The position numbers were made by a program, and so were the translations under genes. A stretch of DNA of 64,000 nucleotides from NCBI RefSeq assembly GCF_004353845.1, contig NZ_CP037864.1:1860001-1924000 (forward strand), given 5' to 3'. This document shows, one piece after another, positions 27,437 to 35,795 of the stretch. Position 1 is the stretch's first letter. The number at the start of each line of letters is the position of its first letter. The notes under the pieces are model-generated. The model saw only the letters and a list, made by a program, of their open reading frames with translations, was not told the DNA's origin and did not search any database. The DNA is from Citrobacter arsenatis. Lineage in GTDB: Bacteria; Pseudomonadota; Gammaproteobacteria; Enterobacterales; Enterobacteriaceae.

Positions 27437-27988
27437 CTACAGGAGAAGCTGTAGCAGATTGTTGGCATTAAGCTTTTTCAGCGCGTTGCATTTATAGGTG
27501 GATACCTGTTTTTCGCTAATTTGCGTCATATGTGCAACATGCTTGACCGATTGACCGTTAACCAGCCTGTCGAGAACATTGAACTCCATGCCAGTCAGGC
27601 AGCAATTCAGGCTGCGTACCCGACGAGGCTCTTTAGCAAACAGATACGCAGCATCCACGACGGCAATCCTGTCATCAGTGATAAATATGGTCAGCGTAGT
27701 AAAACGCTTTCGCAAATGCGTGGCCAGTGCCCACCCTTTTTCATTGCACACCAGATAAACCGTTCCCTCCCAGCGTCTGGCCTCCAGTTGAAGAAGGATG
27801 TCGACCAGCGCCAGATGCGTTCTCGAGACGGAAAAACGGCAACGCACAACGAGGGTATCGCAGGCCAACAGCGAACGGCGCCACTTTAACATGCCGCTCT
27901 GTACCTGAGTCTGAGCGTTACGGCGCAGAAGGGCGTAGCGTAACCCTTCAGCATAAAAACGATTATTATCAAGAATGACGTAATTCAC
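27437..27988 (-). CDS. LuxR-type regulator in the fimbrial operon
   Basis: The 183-residue protein starts at a GTG 10 bases after the adhesin stop, with AGAGG in front; the frame is open 28 codons further into the adhesin gene, but without a ribosome site. The C-terminal LuxR/FixJ-type helix-turn-helix is about residues 120-180 (LTGMEFNVLDRLVNGQSVKHVAHMT, QISEKQVSTYKCNALKKL). The N-terminal part (NYVILDNNRFYAEGLRYALL) resembles a receiver fold but lacks the acidic and Lys residues of a phosphorelay receiver. LuxR-type regulators commonly accompany fimbrial operons (EcpR is one example), so this probably controls the operon it ends. Confidence 0.8.
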   Translation of the reverse strand: MNYVILDNNRFYAEGLRYALLRRNAQTQVQSGMLKWRRSLLACDTLVVRCRFSVSRTHLALVDILLQLEARRWEGTVYLVCNEKGWALATHLRKRFTTLTIFITDDRIAVVDAAYLFAKEPRRVRSLNCCLTGMEFNVLDRLVNGQSVKHVAHMTQISEKQVSTYKCNALKKLNANNLLQLLL

Positions 27989-27998
27989 GGCGGCCTCT

Positions 27999-29156
27999 TT
28001 ATAACGTACTGGGTGTGTAGATAATGCGCAGCGTGCCGGTGTAATCCCCGGCATTTTTACTGCTGGCAGCAAATGCGGGGGTTTTCAGAATGATGGGGGC
28101 TGGTACGCACAGTACGCTCTCACGCCCGCCAGGCAGCACGACCTGACGCAGATGCTGCGGATCGTTGGTGCCTTGCCAGACCATGGTTTTTCCGTTAGCG
28201 ACGGTTTCGGTTACGCCGGTGACGGGATTGGTGACGAAGACCTGATAGTCGAGACGATCTCGCGCATCGCTCTGACTTCCGCCGCGTCGCCGGATTGAAA
28301 ATGCCCCTTCTGCACGAAGCGTTGAAGTGAGTCCGTCGTCCTCAAAGCGCAGGTAGGTGCGGGTACTGGTACTGTTTTTACCGTCGTACAGGCACATATC
28401 CAGTGTGTTTTCCCCCTGGATTTCACTGCCTCCCGGTCGCCCCGGGAAGTTGGTCAGGTTGAGGTTAACGATAGGCGTTGAGTGCGGAAATGCCGGCAGA
28501 TAAATCTGCTGATTACCCGGATCGACCACCTCAATGCGTATTGTGGCCTGCCAGCTAGCAATGCTGAGATAGCCAGGACATCCGACGTTTACGTCATTGA
28601 AGTTCCCGCCGCAATCAGCGCTCCCCCAGTGACGCAAGTTCTGCTTCAGCGTTGCAGTCCAGATACCAGGCAGCGCGAGCTTTTCCAGTTCGCTTTTCAC
28701 AATATAGAAATCGAAGTAGGGTTCTCTGTTCCAGGCTGCAATATCGACTGTCCCTCCCGTGACAAAACTGGCAAAGGTAAAGACTTTGTTATTGATAAAC
28801 ATGTAGTGGTCGCCATAGACCTTAATGTCCACCGTTTTGCTGGTAAGGGCATGCGTAAAACGTAAATTGATAGCATAAGGCGCAGCTGGGTTCGCTGAAA
28901 ACCAGACCGGGGCGTTCATGCAAGCGCCATAGGTGGTGTCGGTACGAGACAGACAAGTCAGGGTATTTCGCCCCCACTTTTGCGGATCGGCGGTATCATA
29001 GCCGCCTGTTTCATGCAGCCAGATATCGAAACGTGCAGGTGGTGCCATGCGATCGAAGCTGATCCCGACGCTGGTGTTTCTTCCGGCAGGGGCACCTGCC
29101 TGGGTCTGACCAGCCCACAGGCTTAAAAAAAGCAAAATAATTAAGCACTTGTTCAC
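27999..29156 (-). CDS. CFA/I-type fimbrial tip adhesin (CfaE/CblD family)
   Basis: This is the minor tip subunit and probable adhesin of an alpha (class 5) chaperone-usher pilus. The GTG at 29156 lies just after the usher stop with AAGGGA about seven bases before it. An ATG ten codons upstream overlaps the usher end and has no ribosome site. The 385-residue protein has a signal peptide (VNKCLIILLFLSLWAGQTQA), several cysteines spaced like the paired disulfides of CfaE, and a second half with a pilin-like domain ending in a beta strand (GTLRIIYTPS). The receptor is unknown. Confidence 0.85.
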   Translation of the reverse strand: MNKCLIILLFLSLWAGQTQAGAPAGRNTSVGISFDRMAPPARFDIWLHETGGYDTADPQKWGRNTLTCLSRTDTTYGACMNAPVWFSANPAAPYAINLRFTHALTSKTVDIKVYGDHYMFINNKVFTFASFVTGGTVDIAAWNREPYFDFYIVKSELEKLALPGIWTATLKQNLRHWGSADCGGNFNDVNVGCPGYLSIASWQATIRIEVVDPGNQQIYLPAFPHSTPIVNLNLTNFPGRPGGSEIQGENTLDMCLYDGKNSTSTRTYLRFEDDGLTSTLRAEGAFSIRRRGGSQSDARDRLDYQVFVTNPVTGVTETVANGKTMVWQGTNDPQHLRQVVLPGGRESVLCVPAPIILKTPAFAASSKNAGDYTGTLRIIYTPSTL

Positions 29157-29157
29157 A

Positions 29158-31875
29158 TTATTTCCCTTGTGTGAAATTTTCTGCATTCATGGCCGTTGGG
29201 CTCGTTGTTACCGATCGTCCGGCGAGCATTAGCTGCGCCTGCTGCTGGACCGCATCCGGCAGGGCAGAGAAGGTTAATTCCCGGCAAGGGATCGACCCGA
29301 CGTAACGCACGACGTCGCGCATACTCTTTACGTTCAACTCGCACTGATAAAACTGCTGCTGACGTACCAGGTAAAGGTTATGGAGCAGAGCGTCGCTCTG
29401 AGCGCTAAACCCGCCATTGCCAAGGTCGCTCCAGCCGTTAACGTTCAGTGGCACACCGCCGATAAACGGGGAGTGCTGCTCGTCAGTTAACTGGCCGAGC
29501 CAGGTATAGCTTGCGGTGGTTTGCACGTCACGACGGAGCAGTTTGCCCGGCACCATAAACAGCGTTTTGCTGCCTGACCCTTGTGTGATTTCACTGCTGG
29601 CACCCCGCGAGACATCCAGCGATTCGTTAATCGTCAATGTAGTCTGCTGATAACCTGGCACAGCGAAGAGGGCGCGGCTATTGCCGGGAATGTCTGCACT
29701 GCCGCCGTTATCCAGCGACACGGCGACGCTTGGATCCTGGGAATCTTCCGGTGTGGCAACGTTAACCGCGATGGCTGAAGCTGGACGTCCGTCACCCCAG
29801 CGGCCCAGCCACAGACCTGATCGCGATAGTGCAAGCGTTGAACTGTAATTACCGCTGCTGCTCAGGGTATGGCGCCGATCCTGACGATCCCAGGCATCGC
29901 TGACTGTCAGACTCCCGTTGCCATATCGTCCACCCTGGCGTGTATAAGCAGAGGCATTGAGCGAATCGCTGTTAATGCCTGACGCGCTCAGTCCATACTC
30001 ATTTTCACCACGTGCATCGGCATACCAGTTGTGCGCCACGTTGTAACTCAACTGGTTTTTTTCATGCTGTTGGTGCTGCCATGTCGCGCCCAGAGAGGTA
30101 TAGCTTGTCGCATCGCCTTGACGGTTATGCGCCATTGACAGGCTCACGCTCAGGTAGCCGCCTTTATCCCTGCCTTCGCGGGAGTCATCATTGCGCATGA
30201 AAAGGTTAATACTGCTGTTGATGTTCAGACCGCGCGTGCTGAAAGTCGTACTCAAGCCGCCCTGCCAGGCCCGCGTTCGTGAGCGGGTCATATAAACCGA
30301 CTCCCACGGCAAGCCAGCATCGTGGCGATCGTCACTCTCCGGGAGTTCCTGACGTGAAACGTATCGGCCTTCGTTACGGTTATCCGAATATCCCAGGCTG
30401 GCATACCAGGTGCCGACTGGGACTGAAAACATCACTGACATGCTTCGGTAACAGCCATTCACTGCGTCATATCCTGCGCTTTGGGTATTGCAGTTTTCCG
30501 CTGATAACGCGTTGCGATAGAAGCTCAGTGAAAAACCGTCGTTATAGCTAATTTGTTGAATATTGCCGCGTTGTCCTTCGCTGCCGTACAGATAGCTAAA
30601 GCGCGTACTTAGCACGCCATCGATCGGACCCGTATTGAAACCCCGGCTCCAGTCGACAGCATTTTCCAGAAAACGCTGGTTTTTCTTAATCGTTACGCCG
30701 CTGGTCAGTGCGAGGGTTGGGGTGACAGGCAGGCGGACTCCCGCCTGCGCGACCGCACTGCGTTCATCGTTTTGATCGTTATTGTCGGTTTTGCCCGCCT
30801 GCAGGAACCACTCGACGCGGTCGAATGGTGTAATGCCTGTTCGGGTAAACGGTACCTGCTCGGTGCGTGTTAACCGGTTATTTTCATAGACGGATAGCGT
30901 CACGGTATAGCTCCCGTCCGGGAACGAGCGCGTGTCCAGGACCTGAGCCCCGGCCTTCAGATAAAAACTGGCCAGCAACTGATTGCCACGGCGGGCGTCA
31001 ATACGCGCATCGTGAGAAAGCAGTACGGTGATGGGGGTACCCTTTGACTGCTGAACCGGATTAATCCATGCCCTTGTCGAGCCTGTGCGCAGGCCGCGAA
31101 TTTTGCCCAGCGGCAGTTGGCTGAGGTTAATATTCCCGCCGGCATTACTGAACAGATCGCGGGTATCCATCTCGCCTAACTGAACATAGTACTGACGCCA
31201 GAGATCCTGGCGAAACCAGGCATTGTTGACGGTTATCTCCTGTTGCTGCTGGCGCTTTGAACGCTGCCCTAGCCAGATCCAGTCGAGGTTAAAGTAGCCG
31301 TCCTGCGTCATGGCTAGTGAGCCATTGCCCTGAACGGTGGCTGACTGATAATCCCTGTCGGCAACAAAATTGATATTCTGTTGATGGATCAACGCATTCT
31401 CGGTGCCCTGCGTGGGCTGATACCACTGGTTGTCTGCGGTCTGTTTAGGCAGAAATTTCTTGTCCAAAAACAGGCTAATGCGCGCGTTATTCTCATCATA
31501 GATAATGGCCGCACGAGGGGTGTCAATGTAATCACATCCCGTTGCGGAGCCATTGCTGCTGCACGCCAGATTGCCATTTCGGGCAAGTGGAACGGCCAGC
31601 GCTGCAGACACGATGGCAACGAGGGTAGGATCGTCATTAAACTGACGTTTGATGGCAGCGACTACGGTTTCGGGTGCAACAAAACTGACCGTTTCAAGCG
31701 TGATATCTGTTTCAAAGAGGCCAAGCGACTCGCCATAGAGGTTTACCTCTGTCCACAGGCGCTGCGTTTTCGCCAGATCTTCAAAACCTGCCGGTACGGC
31801 CATCTCGGCGCAGGCGAGTTGGATGGATGCGGGTAATAAAGCAACTAAGAGGAGAGTATTTCTGTGAAACGCCAT
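29158..31875 (-). CDS. CFA/I-type outer-membrane usher (CfaC/CooC/TcfC family)
   Basis: The usher accepts chaperone-subunit complexes and exports the growing pilus through the outer membrane. The 905-residue protein has a signal peptide (MAFHRNTLLLVALLPASIQLACA), an N-terminal periplasmic domain, a large beta-barrel with many alternating aromatic/polar strands, and a C-terminal region with CELNVKSMRDVVRYVGSIPCRE. Length and sequence style fit the CfaC/CooC/TcfC family rather than the FimD type. GAGG precedes the ATG. A strong hairpin lies between this gene and the pilin gene upstream. Confidence 0.9.
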   Translation of the reverse strand: MAFHRNTLLLVALLPASIQLACAEMAVPAGFEDLAKTQRLWTEVNLYGESLGLFETDITLETVSFVAPETVVAAIKRQFNDDPTLVAIVSAALAVPLARNGNLACSSNGSATGCDYIDTPRAAIIYDENNARISLFLDKKFLPKQTADNQWYQPTQGTENALIHQQNINFVADRDYQSATVQGNGSLAMTQDGYFNLDWIWLGQRSKRQQQQEITVNNAWFRQDLWRQYYVQLGEMDTRDLFSNAGGNINLSQLPLGKIRGLRTGSTRAWINPVQQSKGTPITVLLSHDARIDARRGNQLLASFYLKAGAQVLDTRSFPDGSYTVTLSVYENNRLTRTEQVPFTRTGITPFDRVEWFLQAGKTDNNDQNDERSAVAQAGVRLPVTPTLALTSGVTIKKNQRFLENAVDWSRGFNTGPIDGVLSTRFSYLYGSEGQRGNIQQISYNDGFSLSFYRNALSAENCNTQSAGYDAVNGCYRSMSVMFSVPVGTWYASLGYSDNRNEGRYVSRQELPESDDRHDAGLPWESVYMTRSRTRAWQGGLSTTFSTRGLNINSSINLFMRNDDSREGRDKGGYLSVSLSMAHNRQGDATSYTSLGATWQHQQHEKNQLSYNVAHNWYADARGENEYGLSASGINSDSLNASAYTRQGGRYGNGSLTVSDAWDRQDRRHTLSSSGNYSSTLALSRSGLWLGRWGDGRPASAIAVNVATPEDSQDPSVAVSLDNGGSADIPGNSRALFAVPGYQQTTLTINESLDVSRGASSEITQGSGSKTLFMVPGKLLRRDVQTTASYTWLGQLTDEQHSPFIGGVPLNVNGWSDLGNGGFSAQSDALLHNLYLVRQQQFYQCELNVKSMRDVVRYVGSIPCRELTFSALPDAVQQQAQLMLAGRSVTTSPTAMNAENFTQGK

Positions 31876-31898
31876 GACCGAGCCTCGACATCATCCTG

Positions 31899-31926
31899 AC
31901 GTCAGAGGGTGGGCACCCTCTGACGT
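31899..31926 (-). promoter_or_regulatory. Intercistronic hairpin between pilin and usher genes
   Basis: A perfect 13-bp stem ACGTCAGAGGGTG / CACCCTCTGACGT with a two-base centre. No T run follows on the minus strand, so it is more likely an mRNA stabiliser or attenuator than a full terminator. Confidence 0.7.
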
Positions 31927-31947
31927 TATTCCTTAGGTACTGTGGTG

Positions 31948-32454
31948 TTACGCACCGCCTTCCGTGGTCGTCGCCTGCGTCAGCATCAGACTGACTACAC
32001 CGCTGTACTGACCGGTTTTCAGAATGCCTTTGGTGGTCTGAGAAATAGTCAGTGGCAGTACCGCTGAACCGTTTTCAACGCTGCCCGGGAACAATTCAGT
32101 TCCGGTAAACTCGACATCGGTGGTAGACAGTGTTTTATCACCCAGAATTACCGTCATCGGCACAGTCTGGTCGCTATCCGTATTGGTAAGCTTTGGCGCG
32201 CTAACAAGGCGCACTTTGACGTTGCTGGTGGCGGAGTTAGACCACATCTTGGTGTTCAGGCGGTAGCTTTCCAGCCCTCGACCTGGCAGGTACTGCATGT
32301 CGATGCTGGCCGGCAGCGGCGTGTTATCGGCCTGGGTCATATCCAACTGTGAGTCAACGCTTGCATTGACGGTAATATCTTTTTGAATCGCCAGCGCGCT
32401 AAACGACGAGGTCATCGCGGCAACAATCATCAGAGGTTTAATATACTTACGCAT
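31948..32454 (-). CDS. CFA/I-type major fimbrial subunit (CfaB/CblA family)
   Basis: This is the major pilin of an alpha fimbria. From the ATG at 32454 the product has 168 residues: a signal peptide (MRKYIKPLMIVAAMTSSFSALA), then IQKDITVNASVDSQLDMTQAD, which parallels the mature N-terminus of CFA/I CfaB (VEKNITVTASVDP). It then has ESYRLNTKMWSN and ends with the donor-strand-type GQYSGVVSLMLTQ. An in-frame ATG four codons earlier contains the GGAG ribosome site, so the second ATG is chosen. The gene follows the chaperone, as in CFA/I and tcf operons. Confidence 0.9.
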   Translation of the reverse strand: MRKYIKPLMIVAAMTSSFSALAIQKDITVNASVDSQLDMTQADNTPLPASIDMQYLPGRGLESYRLNTKMWSNSATSNVKVRLVSAPKLTNTDSDQTVPMTVILGDKTLSTTDVEFTGTELFPGSVENGSAVLPLTISQTTKGILKTGQYSGVVSLMLTQATTTEGGA

Positions 32455-32529
32455 TGATATCTCCATATTTACAAATGAGCACGTTGGCTCTCTAAAACAA
32501 ACTACGTGGGTTTTTACTGTGATATCGTG

Positions 32530-33273
32530 TTATTGCACGACGGGTAAATCAGCTTCTTCAGCGGTTTTATTCATCCAGTTGAAGTAGCGGAATTTATATT
32601 TCTGCCCCAGGAACGTTGTGAGCGTTTTTAATTTCCGTTCAGTGTCCGGATAAATGGTTGCGTCTTCTTTTATCCATTTACACGATGAATTTGCATCACA
32701 AATACCAATCTCTCTGAGCGGCACACGTAGCGTGCCGTTGTTTTTTAACGTCCCCCGGCGAGGATCGATTGACAGTGAAATTACGCTTTTTTCTGGAGCA
32801 ATATGGACCAGTGCGCCCCAAATCACATTGACGCCCAGAGTTGCCATCGCCGCAGGCGTTTCTGCCTTGCCCGGAATAATGCTGTCAGGTTGTTTTACCC
32901 CTTCAAAATAGACGCGCCAGGTGGTCTCTTTTTTCGGCGGAATAAGCGATATCAGACGAACAACGCGCATTGCGCCTGCAGCCAGTGCAAATTTTTCTGG
33001 CGTCACCACTACGCCACCTTCTTTCCATGAAGCGACGTCGATTTCTTTTTCCTGGGGCGTTCCGGGATTAAGAATTTTCTTTTGCCTCACCCGAATGAAC
33101 TGAATATCATCCGTTTTTGAAGCCACCTTAATTTGCGCTGCACCGGAGCTGTCTACATTCAGTTCCATGGGATACACGCTCATATTGGCCATTGTCATTT
33201 CTGAGAAAAATGGCAATGACAGCGCGGCGACATAAAAGGCGGTTGTCATGCTCAATCTTTTTTTCTGTTTCAC
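32530..33273 (-). CDS. CFA/I-type fimbrial periplasmic chaperone (CfaA/TcfA family)
   Basis: The chaperone caps pilin subunits in the periplasm by donor-strand complementation. The 247-residue protein begins at a GTG with a basic N-terminus (MKQKKRLSMTTAF) and a signal sequence ending near MTMA. It has a PapD-like first domain (ANMSVYPMELNVDSSGAAQIKV, IRVRQKKILNPGTPQEKEID, RVVRLI) and a second domain ending YFNWMNKTAEEADLPVVQ. Alternative start: an ATG eight codons later. It is the first gene of the operon, divergent from the MarT-like regulator. Confidence 0.88.
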   Translation of the reverse strand: MKQKKRLSMTTAFYVAALSLPFFSEMTMANMSVYPMELNVDSSGAAQIKVASKTDDIQFIRVRQKKILNPGTPQEKEIDVASWKEGGVVVTPEKFALAAGAMRVVRLISLIPPKKETTWRVYFEGVKQPDSIIPGKAETPAAMATLGVNVIWGALVHIAPEKSVISLSIDPRRGTLKNNGTLRVPLREIGICDANSSCKWIKEDATIYPDTERKLKTLTTFLGQKYKFRYFNWMNKTAEEADLPVVQ

Positions 33274-33581
33274 AATCAGTCTGCCTGCTCTGAGTTTAAA
33301 GGCGGCGCGTTAACACCAGGACACCGTCTGCTTTCGTATTGCTTCAGGGCAGGGAAACTTTAACCAGAACAGCGGTTTGTGAAAATTTGTATTAGTTAAC
33401 TCGATATATACAGTTTTTTATCCTGCTTTTCTGACTTTAAGGTTGTATAGTTAAGCGAAAATACCGCGACCAGGGATGTGAAGAAAATTCCTTCTGATGA
33501 AAAAACAAGCAGATCAGAGGGCAATTTTCATGTCGATGTACCAGGGAATAAAAAGCATGCGGTAACAGCCGAGAATAAAAG
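33274..33581. promoter_or_regulatory. Divergent intergenic region, fimbrial operon / MarT-like gene
   Basis: 308 AT-rich bases separate the minus-strand fimbrial operon from the plus-strand MarT-like gene. No gene is visible. It must hold both promoters, but I could not assign elements with confidence. Confidence 0.5.
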
Positions 33582-34337
33582 ATGTTTTTTATATGCAATA
33601 ATTCGTTGTTATTTGATCCTGAAGCACATGCAATAAGTCTTGTTGGACAACCCGAGTCTGTATTAACACTTTCGGCGCCAGCCGTTCGTCTTTTGCAGGA
33701 ATTTATCAAACACAGAGGACGCGACCTGAGTCGGGAGGAACTGATCGCTCGCGTATGGGAAGAGTTTGGCTTTACGCCATCGGGGAATAATCTCAATAAG
33801 GCGGTAAGTGAACTGCGTAAGAGCTTCCAGTCTTTGGGAGAGGGGTATGAGTTTATCGTCACTGTCCCGCGCTATGGCTTCCGTTTTGATGCCGATGTAA
33901 TTTTTCAGCCTGGAGAAAACATTCAGGCAGCCGATCCGCAACCCTCTTCCGGGAAGCAAGCTGTGCAGCCCCGGCGCATTTCCCTGAAAAGGTGGTTGAT
34001 TTTAGCGGCATTGATCGTTACGGCGTTGGGTGTGAGTATCTATGTTAGCCGCCCACAGGAGATAACCGTTCCGGCGAAATTAAAACCGGTCGAGGAAAAA
34101 ATAGGGCGCTGCAGTATCTGGATTATCAACGATCATGAACGACCGTTAGTGCTATCGAAATTAGCGGAGCGACTGGAAGCCAATAACGTGGCCTGCGAGC
34201 GCGAGGAGTATGATATTTATTATTTCAGTGCTCGTTTTTCACTTGCCGCTGCTGATGAAATGTTTATTGGTGCCTGCCCGGTCAGTAAAACCCGCTTGTG
34301 CAAGACCATTCGCTATAAAAGCGGGGCTGAAAAATGA
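33582..34337 (+). CDS. Membrane-bound winged-helix regulator, MarT/CadC/ToxR-like
   Basis: The 251-residue protein has an N-terminal OmpR-type winged helix-turn-helix (about residues 10-105: LTLSAPAVRLLQEFIKHRGRD, EELIARVWEEFGFTPSGNNLNKAVSELRKSF, YEFIVTVPRYGFRF), a linker, one membrane helix (about 133-153, RWLILAALIVTALGVSIYVS) and a periplasmic domain with cysteines. This is the ToxR/CadC layout. The partner gene overlaps by four bases and resembles fidL, as in the Salmonella marT-fidL pair. Its divergence from the fimbrial operon suggests that it activates or represses that operon; this is inference. Confidence 0.85.
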   Translation: MFFICNNSLLFDPEAHAISLVGQPESVLTLSAPAVRLLQEFIKHRGRDLSREELIARVWEEFGFTPSGNNLNKAVSELRKSFQSLGEGYEFIVTVPRYGFRFDADVIFQPGENIQAADPQPSSGKQAVQPRRISLKRWLILAALIVTALGVSIYVSRPQEITVPAKLKPVEEKIGRCSIWIINDHERPLVLSKLAERLEANNVACEREEYDIYYFSARFSLAAADEMFIGACPVSKTRLCKTIRYKSGAEK

Positions 34338-34810
34338 AAATTAGGCTTCTTTTTGGACTGGGCGGTGCTCTGGTCGGCGGCACGCTGGCTCTTTATTACT
34401 ATTGCGGTGCGGCGGGGAAAAAGGATGTGCTGGCCTGCAGCACTGAATTCAACTTTACGCGCAATGAGGGCAAAGCAAGTGAAGTGAAGGTAAATACCAT
34501 TGCCCAGTTCTATTTTCATCGGGATGGTACAGGCTTGACCACTTATAAAGGGGCGGCAAGAGCGGGTGGGCAAAATTTGATCGTTGACAGAGATGTCGAC
34601 TTTACGTGGGAGAAGCGGGAGGATGACAACGTCATTGTATTGAGTTACACCAAAACCTGGCGTCGCCACAATGATAATACTCCAAATGCCCAATGGGGAA
34701 GTTTCGCCTCTCCCACCTCACGCTACTACCTGACGATCTCTGAACTTTCACCCGCAGTGTGGCTGATTCAGGACCGGCGTTATCCTACCTATATCTGCAG
34801 GGGCGAATAA
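34334..34810 (+). CDS. FidL-like membrane protein
   Basis: The 158-residue product has one N-terminal membrane helix (MKIRLLFGLGGALVGGTLALYYY) and a periplasmic domain with two cysteines (ACSTEFNF and the C-terminal YICRGE). Size, anchor and tight coupling (ATGA overlap) to a MarT/CadC-like regulator match FidL of Salmonella SPI-3. By analogy with ToxS-like partners it may modulate the regulator in the periplasm. That role is inferred; FidL function is not well established. Confidence 0.75.
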   Translation: MKIRLLFGLGGALVGGTLALYYYCGAAGKKDVLACSTEFNFTRNEGKASEVKVNTIAQFYFHRDGTGLTTYKGAARAGGQNLIVDRDVDFTWEKREDDNVIVLSYTKTWRRHNDNTPNAQWGSFASPTSRYYLTISELSPAVWLIQDRRYPTYICRGE

Positions 34811-34814
34811 CGCA

Positions 34815-34848
34815 TAAAAAAGAGAATGCCATTGGCATTCTCTTTTTT
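34815..34848. terminator. Bidirectional terminator between the fidL-like gene and yccA
   Basis: A 15-bp stem AAAAAAGAGAATGCC / GGCATTCTCTTTTTT with loop ATT. T runs lie on both strands, and the flanking genes are convergent. Confidence 0.88.
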
Positions 34849-34865
34849 CGTATCAGTGATGCAGC

Positions 34866-35525
34866 TTAATCGCGGCTAGCAAAGCCCAGAATGCTCAGCA
34901 GGCTGACGAAGATGTTGTACAGCGAAACGTACAGGCTGACGGTGGCTCGGATATAGTTGGTTTCACCGCCACGGATGATATTACTGGTTTCAAACAGGAT
35001 TGCGCCCGAAGAAATCAGAATAAACACCGCACTGATTGCCAGATGCAACGCCGGCAGCTGCAGAAAAATATTCGCAACCATACCAATCAGTACCACTACG
35101 ATACCTGCCATCAGCATACCACCGAGGAAGGACATATCCTTACGCGTGGTCAGCACGTAGGCTGAGCAACTGAAGAAGACCAGCGCCGTACCGCCTAAAG
35201 CCATGGCGATAACATCACCCATACCCGCAGACAGGTAAGTGTTCAGAATCGGTCCCAGAATGTAACCCAGGAAGCCGGTGAAAGCGAAAGCTGACAGAAT
35301 ACCAACCGGTTTATCCGCCGTTTTGTAGGTCAGGAACATCAGGCCATACATACCCACCAGCGTCAGGATAAGTCCCGGAGAAGGCAACATCAGTACGGTA
35401 CTGGCGGTCGCAGTGATCGCCGAAAACGCCAGCGTCAGGCTGAGCAGGAAATAGGTATTGCGCAGCACCTTATGCGTGCTGAGTAGCGATGTACGATCGC
35501 GCGAAGAACTAATAATACGATCCAT
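34866..35525 (-). CDS. yccA: Bax inhibitor-1 family protein YccA, FtsH modulator
   Basis: YccA is a seven-helix inner-membrane protein that binds the HflKC-FtsH complex and is itself an FtsH substrate. The 219-residue protein starts MDRIISSSRDRTSLLSTHKVLRN, with the cytoplasmic N-terminal tail that FtsH needs, and ends YNIFVSLLSILGFASRD, typical of the BI-1 family. Length equals E. coli YccA. It resumes the backbone order after the fimbrial insertion. The upstream gap (35526-35795) shows no gene. Confidence 0.96.
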   Translation of the reverse strand: MDRIISSSRDRTSLLSTHKVLRNTYFLLSLTLAFSAITATASTVLMLPSPGLILTLVGMYGLMFLTYKTADKPVGILSAFAFTGFLGYILGPILNTYLSAGMGDVIAMALGGTALVFFSCSAYVLTTRKDMSFLGGMLMAGIVVVLIGMVANIFLQLPALHLAISAVFILISSGAILFETSNIIRGGETNYIRATVSLYVSLYNIFVSLLSILGFASRD

Positions 35526-35795
35526 GAGTCACTCTCTTATGACAGATGTAATTAATGGTGGAGGATAATGAAATCAAGGGGAATTACACAGCGGTTTTAC
35601 CCATCTTTACGCATTTTAACCCGCCAGGCTTAAGCATATTATTTCAATAAATACTCCCGAATCAGATGTTAGCACTGTATGTGCAAAAATGTCAGTTCCA
35701 CATCTGCCAGGTAACTGAAAAATATTGCGTTATTCCCGAATCTCTCTGACAGTGACAGCGGTGTCTACATAAAACAGAGCAATAAGGTAAAGGGA

